A stretch of 12,226 bases of DNA from DASTCC01 sp035711465 (GTDB lineage Bacteria > Acidobacteriota > Vicinamibacteria > Vicinamibacterales > SCN-69-37): the NCBI GenBank assembly GCA_035711465.1, contig DASTCC010000099.1, forward strand, positions 1-12,226, in the 5' to 3' direction. The notes beneath the pieces are model-generated. The model searched no databases and was not told where the DNA came from. It worked only from the letters and a program-made list of their open reading frames with translations. Position numbers and translations under genes: made by a program. Positions 5,822-12,226 of this stretch are shown piece by piece. The number at the start of each line of letters is the position of its first letter. Positions within the stretch are counted from its first letter, which is position 1.

Positions 5822-6827
5822 ATCGGACGAGCGCGGCCGGCAGGTAGTCGGTCAGGGCGGCGACGTATTGGGCGCGCAGCAGCGCGTCGACGTGTTCGAC
5901 ATGGGTCGCGTCCTTGAGGCCCCGAATCGCCTCGACCGACGCGAACCCGTTGTCGCCGAGCCACGAGACGAGTCCGTCGCGCATCGTCCCGACGTGCGCG
6001 ACGCCGTTGCGGAGCAGCGCCGACGTGGTCATGACGACGTCGGCGCCGACGAGCAGGTACTTGACGATCTCGATGTGCGTCTCGACGCCGCGGCTCGCCG
6101 CGAGCGAGCAGCCGAGCCGGCGCGACAGGAGCGCGATCCACACCAGCGAGAGCGGCAGCTCGGCGGCCGTGGACATCGGCAGCGATCGCGTGACGTTCAG
6201 CGTGTCGAGATCGATGTCCGGTGCGTAGAAACGATTGAAGAGGACGAGGCCGCCGGCGCCGGCTCGCACCAGTTCGGCGGCCATGTGGGGCATCGAGCTG
6301 AAGTACGGCGCGAGCTTGATCGAGACCGGAATCCTGACGGTCGCCACGACCTCGCGGACGATCTCGAGCGTGCGCCGCTCGATCTCGGCGCCGCTGACCG
6401 TGAGATCCACGGGAATCGAGTAGACGTTGAGCTCGATGGCGCTGGCGCCCGCCTGTTCGAGCGCGCGCGCGTGGCCGATCCAGCCTGCGGTGGTGGTGCC
6501 GTTGAGGCTCGCGATCACCGGGATGTCGAGCGCCTCTCCGGCGCGCCGCAGCGTCTCGAGATGACCGGAGACGCCCGAGTCGTAGCCGGGAATCTCGGGG
6601 AAGTAGCTGCCGGCCTCGGCCTGGCTGTCCGACCCCTGCTCGGTGTAGAGCGCGTAGGCGGTGTCCTCGGCGCGAATCTGCTCTTCGTACAGCGAAGCCA
6701 TCACCACCGCGGCGGCGCCGGCATCCTCGAGTCGGCGCATGCCGTCGAGCGTCGCCGTCAGCGGCGACGCGGACGCGACGATGGGATGGGCGAGCTGCAG
6801 GCCGAGATACTTCGTCGAGAGATTCAT
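5820..6827 (-). CDS. Dihydroorotate-dehydrogenase-like flavoprotein with altered active site
   Basis: The 335-residue TIM-barrel protein resembles class 1 dihydroorotate dehydrogenase along its length: N-terminal LGLQLAHPIVASASPLT (8-24), ASLNG (106-110), ELNVYSIP (132-139), IKLAPYFSSM (170-179), LFNRF (196-200) and a C-terminal phosphate-site strand GADVVMTTSALL (261-272). The FMN-contacting Lys171 and Asn198 are kept. The dihydroorotate site is not: the class 1 Cys in ELNxSCPN is Ser137 here, the following substrate Asn is Pro139, and the second FMN Lys near residue 43 is Met. It is therefore probably not PyrD for pyrimidine synthesis. This subfamily is commonly encoded beside nifJ, as here (13-base gap), so an FMN-dependent oxidoreductase coupled to ferredoxin or NAD(P)H metabolism is inferred. 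AGGCAGG six bases before the ATG can act as Shine-Dalgarno and lies within a hairpin. It is last in the operon. Confidence 0.88.
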   Translation of the reverse strand: MNLSTKYLGLQLAHPIVASASPLTATLDGMRRLEDAGAAAVVMASLYEEQIRAEDTAYALYTEQGSDSQAEAGSYFPEIPGYDSGVSGHLETLRRAGEALDIPVIASLNGTTTAGWIGHARALEQAGASAIELNVYSIPVDLTVSGAEIERRTLEIVREVVATVRIPVSIKLAPYFSSMPHMAAELVRAGAGGLVLFNRFYAPDIDLDTLNVTRSLPMSTAAELPLSLVWIALLSRRLGCSLAASRGVETHIEIVKYLLVGADVVMTTSALLRNGVAHVGTMRDGLVSWLGDNGFASVEAIRGLKDATHVEHVDALLRAQYVAALTDYLPAALVR

Positions 6828-6830
6828 GGT

Positions 6831-6848
6831 CGGCCTGCCTCTAGGCCG
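6831..6848 (-). promoter_or_regulatory. Coupling hairpin at the nifJ / DHODH-like junction
   Basis: On the mRNA, CGGCCT (6848-6843) pairs perfectly with AGGCCG (6836-6831) around the loop AGAGGC. The nifJ UAG stop straddles the 5' arm and loop. The Shine-Dalgarno of the next gene (GAGG/AGGCAGG) lies in the loop and 3' arm. A ribosome ending nifJ would melt the stem and expose it, the classic layout for translational coupling. The pairing is seen; the function is inferred. Confidence 0.45.
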
Positions 6849-9800
6849 GATGGAACCGGCTGCCGTCGCGCGACGCGAGATCTTCGTACACCTGATAGCG
6901 CTCGAGAAGGCCGCGCTGTGCCTGCTCGAGCATCCGTTTCGCGGCGTCCGGATTCGTCTGCGCCAGCGCCTTGAAGCGCACTTCGTTGTAGCGGTACTCC
7001 TCGAGCGGGATGCGCGGCCGCGGTGAATCCAGCCGGAACGGGTTCATGCCGCGCGTGCGCATCGTCGGGTCGAACCGGAACAGCGGCCAGTAGCCGGAGG
7101 CGACGGCCCGCGCCGCCTGTTTCATGCCGTGGCGCATGTCGGTGCCGTGGGCGATGCACTGCGAGTAGGCGAGGATCAGCGACGGCCCCGAGTACGACTC
7201 GGCCTCGCGCATCGCCACGAGCGCCTGTTCGTTGTTCGCGCCCATGGCGATCTGCGCGACGTAGACGCTGCCGTAGGCGATGGCCATCAGCGCCAGATCC
7301 TTGCGCGGGGTCGTCTTGCCGGCGGCGGCGAACTTCGCCGAGGCGCCGAGCGGCGTCGCCTTCGACGCCTGACCGCCGGTGTTCGAGTAGACCTCGGTGT
7401 CGAGCACCAGGACGTTGACGTTCTTGCCCGAGGCGAGGACGTGGTCGAGGCCGCCGTAGTCGATGTCATAGGCCCAGCCATCGCCGCCGACGATCCACAC
7501 GGACCGCCGCACCAGGAAGTCCGCAAGCGCGCGCAGGTTGGCCGCGTCGGGATCGTCGATGCCCGCCAGCTTCTCCTTCAGTGCGGCGACGCGCTGGCGT
7601 TGGACGCGAAAGTCGGACTCCGTGACCTGCGGGGCCTCGAGGATCGCGGTCACCAGATCGTCGCCGAGCCGCCCGGCCAGCTGCTTCGTCAGCGCGCGCG
7701 CCAGCGCCGTCTGACTGTCGATCGCCAGGCGATAGCCGAGGCCGAACTCGGCGTTGTCCTCGAAGAGCGAGTTGGCCCAGGCTGGCCCGCGGCCGTCGGC
7801 GTTCGCGGCCCACGGCGTCGTCGGCAGGTTCCCGCCGTAGATGGACGAGCAGCCGGTGGCGTTGGCAATCTGCAAGCGATCGCCGAAGAGCTGCGACAGC
7901 AGCTTCAGATATGGCGTCTCGCCGCACCCCGCGCACGCACCGGAGAACTCGAACAGCGGCTCGAGGAACTGCACGCCGCGAACGTTGGCGAAGTTGACCC
8001 GCGTCCGATCCGCCCAGGGCAGCGTTTCGAAGAAGCGGACGCTTTCACGGCCGGCGTCGAGATGCTCGAGCCGGTCCTTCATGTTGATCGCTTTGATGGC
8101 CGCGTCCGCCGGGCTGTGAGCGGGGCAGTTCTCGACGCAGACGCCGCAGCCGGTGCAGTCCTCGACGTAGACCTGGAGCGTGAAGCGCGAGTCCGGATAG
8201 CCGCGCGCGTTGATCGGCGCGGCCTTGAACGCCGCGGGCGCGCCCGCGAGGCGGCTCTCGTCGTAGTACTTGGCGCGAATCACGCTGTGGGGACAGACGA
8301 TAGCGCACTGGCCGCACTGGATGCAGAGGTCCGACTCCCAGATCGGTACCAGATCGGCGATGTTCCGCTTCTCGTACTTCGTCGTGCCGGTCGGGTACGT
8401 GCCATCGACCGGGAGCGCGCTCACCGGAAGATCGTCGCCGCGCAGCCCGAGGATCGGCGCGGTCACGTTGCGCACGAAGTCAGGCGCCGTGTCCGGGACG
8501 AGCGTCAGCCGAATCCGTCGACTGCTGACGCTGGCCGGGACGCGTACCTCGTGCAGGTTGGTGAGGGCGTTGTCGATCGCGGCGAAGTTCTTCTCGACGA
8601 TCGCTTTGCCCTTCTTCGCGTAGGTCTTCTCCGTCGCCTTCTTGATGGCCTCGATCGCCTGCTCACGCGGCATCACGCCCGCCAGCGCGAAGAAGCAGGT
8701 TTGCAGGATGGTGTTCACCCGCGAGCCCAGACCGAGGCTCGATGCCACGCGCGAGGCGTCGATGACATGCAGCTTGAGCTTTTTCTCGATGATCTGCTGC
8801 TGCGTCTCTCTCGGGATCTCGTCCCAGACCTCGTCCGGGCCGTACGGGCTGTTGATCAGCACCGTGGCGCCAGGGCTCGCCGCCGCCAGCGTGTCGAGTT
8901 TGTAGAGGAAGTCGAATTTGTGGACGCCGACGAAATTCGCGGACTTCAGCAGGTACGGCGCGCGGATTGGTCGCGGACCGAACCGGAGGTGCGAGATCGT
9001 GTAGGAGCCTGACTTCTTCGAGTCGTAGACGAAGTAGCCCTGGGCGAAGCGATCGGGCGCGGATGCCAGGATCTTCGTCGAGTTCTTGTTGGCCCCGACG
9101 GTGCCGTCCGCGCCCAGACCGAAGAAGAGTGCGCGCACCACCTCGGGCGGTTCGATGTTGAAGCTGCCGTCGACCGTCAGGCTGGTGTGCGTCACGTCGT
9201 CATTGATGCCGACGGTGAAGCCGCGCTTTGGCGCCGGCTTCTTCAGCTCGTCGAAGACCGCTTTGGCCATCGCCGGATCGAAGTCCTTCGACGACAAGCC
9301 GTAGCGGCCGCCGACGATCAGCGGCATCGAGGAGATCTGCCCCGCCGCCAGCGCTTCGGCGAACGTCGTCAGCACGTCGAGGTAGAGCGGCTCGCCCGGC
9401 CCGCCGACTTCCTTGGTGCGATCGAGCACCGCGATGCGCGTGACCGTGGACGGCAGCGCCGCGCGAAAACGCTCGGCGTCCCATGGCCGATACAGCGCGA
9501 CGTGCACGACGCCGACTTTCTCACCGTGCGCGTTGAGCCACGCGGCGGTCTCCTCGATCACCTCGAACGCGGAGCCGATGACGACGACCACGCGTTCGGC
9601 CTCGGGATGGCCCGAGTAGCGGAACAGCTTGTACGATCGGCCGATGAGCGCGCCGATGCGGTCCATGGCGCGCTCGACGATGTCGGGAACACGTGCGTAG
9701 AAAGGATTGGCCGACTCGCGCGCCTGAAAGAACGTGTCCGGATTGTGCGCCGTGCCGCGAATCACCGGCCGCTCCGGCGTCAGCGCGCGCGCCCGGTGCG

Positions 9801-10404
9801 CGCGCACCAGGTCGTCGTCGATCGCGGCCCGGATCTGATCGTCGGGAATGATGTCGATCTTGTTTTCCTCGTGCGACGTGCGGAAGCCGTCGAAGAAGAA
9901 CACGATGGGCACGCGCGCCTCGAGCGTCGCCGCCTGGGCGACGAGCGCCAGATCGTGCGCCTCCTGCACCGACGCCGCGGCGAGCATCGCGAAGCCGACC
10001 ATCCGCGCGCTCATCACGTCGGTGTGATCGCCGAAGATCGACAGCGCCTGCGTCGCAATCGCCCGCGCCGCAACGTGGAAGACGCACGGCGTCAGCTCGC
10101 CGGCAATCTTGTACATGTTCGGCAGCATCAGCAGGAATCCCTGCGATGCCGTGAACGTCGTCGTCAGCGCGCCGCTCTGGAGGGCGCCGTGCACGGCGCC
10201 GGCCGCGCCGCCTTCCGATTGCATCTGCTGAATCACCGGGACCTGGCCCCAGATGTTCCTGATGCCCTGGGCCGCCCAGGCATCGGCCAGCTCCGCCATC
10301 GTCGACGACGGCGTAATCGGGAAGATCGCGCAGACTTCGTTGACGCGATAGGCGATGTGGGCGGCGGCGGTGTTGCCGTCCAGGACGTCTGATTTCACCG
10401 GCAT
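6841..10404 (-). CDS. nifJ: Pyruvate:ferredoxin (flavodoxin) oxidoreductase
   Basis: The 1187-residue single-chain enzyme converts pyruvate, CoA and oxidised ferredoxin (or flavodoxin) to acetyl-CoA, CO2 and reduced ferredoxin in the cytoplasm. The residues known from Desulfovibrio africanus PFOR are present: Thr31 in FPITPSS, Glu64 in SEGG, Arg114 in VAARAIA, and Asn1008 in EVYSNTGGQ for thiamine diphosphate with Mg. The ferredoxin domain carries two 4Fe-4S motifs, C694-C697-C700-C704 and C750-C753-C756-C760. The proximal cluster ligands are C824, C827, C852 and C1083, each twelve positions after its D. africanus counterpart. GDGWAYDIDYGG (974-985) is the diphosphate-binding loop. The chain ends about where domain VI of that enzyme ends, so the C-terminal domain VII is missing. 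AAGGAG lies seven bases before the ATG. It follows the GltD-like gene by 39 bases and precedes the DHODH-like gene by 13, clearly one operon. Confidence 0.97.
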   Translation of the reverse strand: MPVKSDVLDGNTAAAHIAYRVNEVCAIFPITPSSTMAELADAWAAQGIRNIWGQVPVIQQMQSEGGAAGAVHGALQSGALTTTFTASQGFLLMLPNMYKIAGELTPCVFHVAARAIATQALSIFGDHTDVMSARMVGFAMLAAASVQEAHDLALVAQAATLEARVPIVFFFDGFRTSHEENKIDIIPDDQIRAAIDDDLVRAHRARALTPERPVIRGTAHNPDTFFQARESANPFYARVPDIVERAMDRIGALIGRSYKLFRYSGHPEAERVVVVIGSAFEVIEETAAWLNAHGEKVGVVHVALYRPWDAERFRAALPSTVTRIAVLDRTKEVGGPGEPLYLDVLTTFAEALAAGQISSMPLIVGGRYGLSSKDFDPAMAKAVFDELKKPAPKRGFTVGINDDVTHTSLTVDGSFNIEPPEVVRALFFGLGADGTVGANKNSTKILASAPDRFAQGYFVYDSKKSGSYTISHLRFGPRPIRAPYLLKSANFVGVHKFDFLYKLDTLAAASPGATVLINSPYGPDEVWDEIPRETQQQIIEKKLKLHVIDASRVASSLGLGSRVNTILQTCFFALAGVMPREQAIEAIKKATEKTYAKKGKAIVEKNFAAIDNALTNLHEVRVPASVSSRRIRLTLVPDTAPDFVRNVTAPILGLRGDDLPVSALPVDGTYPTGTTKYEKRNIADLVPIWESDLCIQCGQCAIVCPHSVIRAKYYDESRLAGAPAAFKAAPINARGYPDSRFTLQVYVEDCTGCGVCVENCPAHSPADAAIKAINMKDRLEHLDAGRESVRFFETLPWADRTRVNFANVRGVQFLEPLFEFSGACAGCGETPYLKLLSQLFGDRLQIANATGCSSIYGGNLPTTPWAANADGRGPAWANSLFEDNAEFGLGYRLAIDSQTALARALTKQLAGRLGDDLVTAILEAPQVTESDFRVQRQRVAALKEKLAGIDDPDAANLRALADFLVRRSVWIVGGDGWAYDIDYGGLDHVLASGKNVNVLVLDTEVYSNTGGQASKATPLGASAKFAAAGKTTPRKDLALMAIAYGSVYVAQIAMGANNEQALVAMREAESYSGPSLILAYSQCIAHGTDMRHGMKQAARAVASGYWPLFRFDPTMRTRGMNPFRLDSPRPRIPLEEYRYNEVRFKALAQTNPDAAKRMLEQAQRGLLERYQVYEDLASRDGSRFHPA

Positions 10405-10405
10405 C

Positions 10406-10443
10406 CGACAGCTCCTTCGGGGACGACGACGCGATCGCTGTCG
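10406..10443 (-). promoter_or_regulatory. Hairpin filling the gap between GltD-like stop and nifJ start
   Basis: On the mRNA, CGACAGC (10443-10406 side, starting right after the UAG) pairs perfectly over seven bases with GCUGUCG (10412-10406), ending one base before the nifJ AUG. The 24-base loop contains AAGGA of the nifJ Shine-Dalgarno, whose last G is in the stem. The layout suggests that initiation at nifJ depends on translation of the gene before it. Confidence 0.45.
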
Positions 10444-12226
10444 CTAGCTCCGGACGGTGAAGCGCGCCGGCACGCGCTCGGCGCCGTTCGTGGCCGCGCC
10501 GTCCGCGGCCGGTTCACCGACCATCTCGATCGCATGACAAGGGCACTGCTCGAAGCAGGCGGCGCACCCGGTGCAGAGGTCGTGTTCGACGCGGTAGAAA
10601 CGGCCCTTGCCGAGCATGACGATGGCTTGCTCGGGACACGCCGCGTAGCAGTTGTCGCACTCGAAGCAGTTGCCGCAGGAGAGGCACCGCATCGCTTCGT
10701 AGCGGGCCTCGCGCTCGGAGAGGCCGGCGACGATCTCGTCGAAGCCGGTGCGCTTCGCCATCGGCAGCTCGGCGTGTTCGCGTCGATCGGCATCGAGGAA
10801 CACCGTCAGGTTGAGCTGCTCGAACGCGATTGGCGGATGCGCGGCGGGTTTCTCGTACACGGTGCCGCGCAGCCACGCGTCGATGTGGCGCGCCGCCTTC
10901 TTGCCGTGGCCGACCGCCGTCGTCATCGTCCGCGCGCCGCCGATCATGTCGCCGCCGGCGAAGATCCCCTCGCTGGCGCGCATCCGAGCGTCCACCTCGA
11001 CGACGTTGCCACGGCCGATGCGCAGGTCCGGCACCCTCTTCAGGAACTCGACGTCGGCGTGCTGGCCGACGGCGAGCACGAGAGAGTCGGTCTTCAAAGT
11101 CTGGAAGCGACCGGTGCCGGCGGCGCCGCTGCCATCCGGCAGCATCTCCATCTCCTCGACAACGATCTCGTCTTCGCCAAACTGCGTGACGGTTGAGAGC
11201 CACTTGACCTTGACGCCTTCGGCGAATGCCTCGTTCGCCTCGTAGGGATGCGCCTCCATCTGCGCCTTGTCGTAGCGGAAGATGATCACCGCTTCCTGAG
11301 CGCCGAGGCGCTTGGCGGTGCGGGCCACATCCATGGCGGTGTTGCCGCCGCCGACGATGCCGACGACGCGGCCGAGCGCAGGGGCGCGGCCCTGCTCCAC
11401 GCGCTCCAGCAGCGTCACCGCGTCGATGATCTTGCCGCCGTCCATCGCGGGGATGTCGAGATGGTTCGCGACCTGCGCGCCGATGGCGAGGAACACCGCG
11501 TCGAACGAGCCCGCCTGTTTCTCGGCGAGCACATCGGTGACGCGGGTATTGCGAACGATCGTGACGCCCATCGCCTCGATGCGCGCGATTTCCTTCATCA
11601 GTCCTTCACGAGGGAGGCGGTAGGCCGGGATGCCGTAGTGCATCATGCCGCCCGGCTCGGGATTGGCGTCACGAATCTCGACGTCGTGGCCGAGCCGCCG
11701 CAAGTGATAGGCGCATGAGAGACCGGCGGGGCCGGCGCCGACCACCAGCACGCGCTTGCCAGTGGGCGCGCCAGGCGAAATGGTCCAGCCCATGTCGTTC
11801 GCGCGATCGCCGAGGAACCGATCGAGCGAATGGATCGAGACCGCTTGATCGAGCGCTTTCCGGTTACACGCGCTCTCGCAAGGGTGATAACACGCGCGGC
11901 CGTGCGTGCCCGGCAGCGGGTTCTCTTCCATGTACTTCCGCCAGGCGGCTTCGTAATCGCCGGCTTGCGCGAGCGCGAGCCACGCCTGAATGTCCTCGCC
12001 GGCCGGACACGCGTGGTTGCAGGGCGGAAGATGGTCGACGTAAACCGGGCGCTGCCATCGCCGTGCGCCGGCGCCTTTGCCGATCGTCTCCTTGTAGACA
12101 GGCGTCAGGTCCTTCGGGACGAGGCTCACGGGCACGCGGGTCGCAAACGACGTGCCACGGAAGTCCGAGGGAATGCGGAATGCTTCCGGCGGATCGCTCG
12201 GCGGCCACCTCCGGCCGTTTGGAGGG
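10444..12226 (-). CDS. GltD-like NAD(P)-dependent Fe-S flavoprotein oxidoreductase with C-terminal ferredoxin domain, 5' end beyond window
   Basis: Numbered from a GTG at 12135, 563 residues are visible. The frame stays open 30 more codons to the window edge, reading EAFRIPSDFRGTSFATR before the GTG in protein-like composition. No Shine-Dalgarno precedes the GTG, so the true start is probably outside. Domains in order: N-terminal Fe-S helical domain with C39, C43, C82, C86 and C90, as in glutamate synthase small subunit (GltD), NfnB and PreT; FAD fold VVGAGPAGLS (131-140); NAD(P) fold VGGGNTAMD (261-269); FAD-closing GIFAGGDM (390-397); and a ferredoxin domain with C484-C487-C490...C496-C500 and C521-C524-C527-C531. 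It would pass electrons between NAD(P)H and ferredoxin-level clusters. No glutamine-dependent large subunit is nearby, so glutamate synthesis is unlikely; the partner is probably NifJ encoded next. It is the first visible gene of the operon. Confidence 0.85.
   Translation of the reverse strand, partial: PPNGRRWPPSDPPEAFRIPSDFRGTSFATRVPVSLVPKDLTPVYKETIGKGAGARRWQRPVYVDHLPPCNHACPAGEDIQAWLALAQAGDYEAAWRKYMEENPLPGTHGRACYHPCESACNRKALDQAVSIHSLDRFLGDRANDMGWTISPGAPTGKRVLVVGAGPAGLSCAYHLRRLGHDVEIRDANPEPGGMMHYGIPAYRLPREGLMKEIARIEAMGVTIVRNTRVTDVLAEKQAGSFDAVFLAIGAQVANHLDIPAMDGGKIIDAVTLLERVEQGRAPALGRVVGIVGGGNTAMDVARTAKRLGAQEAVIIFRYDKAQMEAHPYEANEAFAEGVKVKWLSTVTQFGEDEIVVEEMEMLPDGSGAAGTGRFQTLKTDSLVLAVGQHADVEFLKRVPDLRIGRGNVVEVDARMRASEGIFAGGDMIGGARTMTTAVGHGKKAARHIDAWLRGTVYEKPAAHPPIAFEQLNLTVFLDADRREHAELPMAKRTGFDEIVAGLSEREARYEAMRCLSCGNCFECDNCYAACPEQAIVMLGKGRFYRVEHDLCTGCAACFEQCPCHAIEMVGEPAADGAATNGAERVPARFTVRS

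Noticed and set aside
5820..6827. True dihydroorotate dehydrogenase (pyrD)
   Set aside because: Active-site Cys and substrate Asn are replaced and the neighbours are redox, not pyrimidine, genes.
5172..6974. A 600-codon plus-strand frame crossing the convergent junction
   Set aside because: It runs over the end of one gene and antisense to the DHODH-like gene; Arg/Ala-rich with no recognisable domain.
7129..9012. A 627-codon plus-strand frame antisense to nifJ
   Set aside because: nifJ is certain on the other strand with all catalytic residues; the antisense translation is low complexity. The similar frame at 9187-10392 is rejected for the same reason.
10431..10438. GCGATCGC palindrome (HIP1-like)
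   Set aside because: A single copy seen here in GC-rich DNA; nothing suggests an iterated element or a cyanobacterial origin.
10444..12135. Glutamate synthase small subunit (gltD)
   Set aside because: No gltB nearby, an added C-terminal ferredoxin domain, and linkage to nifJ; only the fold is shared.

Overview
The window is uniformly GC-rich, with very long open frames on both strands. It carries a PEP-CTERM protein, Asp-box (BNR) proteins, a GT-C type membrane glycosyltransferase and a three-gene cassette of GltD-like protein, pyruvate:ferredoxin oxidoreductase and dihydroorotate-dehydrogenase-like protein. Together these suggest an Acidobacteriota genome, possibly Vicinamibacteria. That placement is inferred from gene content; the window has no rRNA or marker gene. 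No tRNA, rRNA, CRISPR array, IS element, integrase or phage gene was seen.

Left part, minus strand (1-2830). A secreted Asp-box repeat protein with a four-cysteine signature (1565-2818) is followed 50 bases later by a multi-pass glycosyltransferase-like membrane protein that runs off the left edge (1-1514). They look co-transcribed from a promoter whose -10 box lies so close to the ATG that the mRNA is probably leaderless.

Centre, plus strand (2874-5799). A 282-base divergent intergenic region holds a clear -24/-12 (sigma-54) promoter, a 20-base dyad upstream of it, and a Shine-Dalgarno site before a GTG. These drive a 230-residue PEP-CTERM exported protein (3101-3793). Next comes a 118-residue Cys/His-rich exported protein (3814-4170) with its own -10 box and probably a leaderless start. 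A 75-base gap of nested inverted repeats with a terminator-like hairpin follows, then a 517-residue exported protein (4246-5799): an N-terminal DUF5666-like domain fused to a barrel-like domain of a family I associate with heavy-metal resistance loci. The last two genes look like a metal-handling pair.

Right part, minus strand (5820-12226). A redox operon is transcribed leftward: a GltD-like flavin/Fe-S NAD(P)H oxidoreductase with a C-terminal ferredoxin domain (start probably beyond the right edge), NifJ-type pyruvate:ferredoxin oxidoreductase (6841-10404, all key residues present), and a dihydroorotate-dehydrogenase-like flavoprotein whose active site is changed. Both cistron junctions contain inverted repeats that place the downstream Shine-Dalgarno in or beside a hairpin loop, which suggests translational coupling. 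The proposed role is electron exchange between pyruvate, ferredoxin and NAD(P)H. The two operons converge at 5800-5819.
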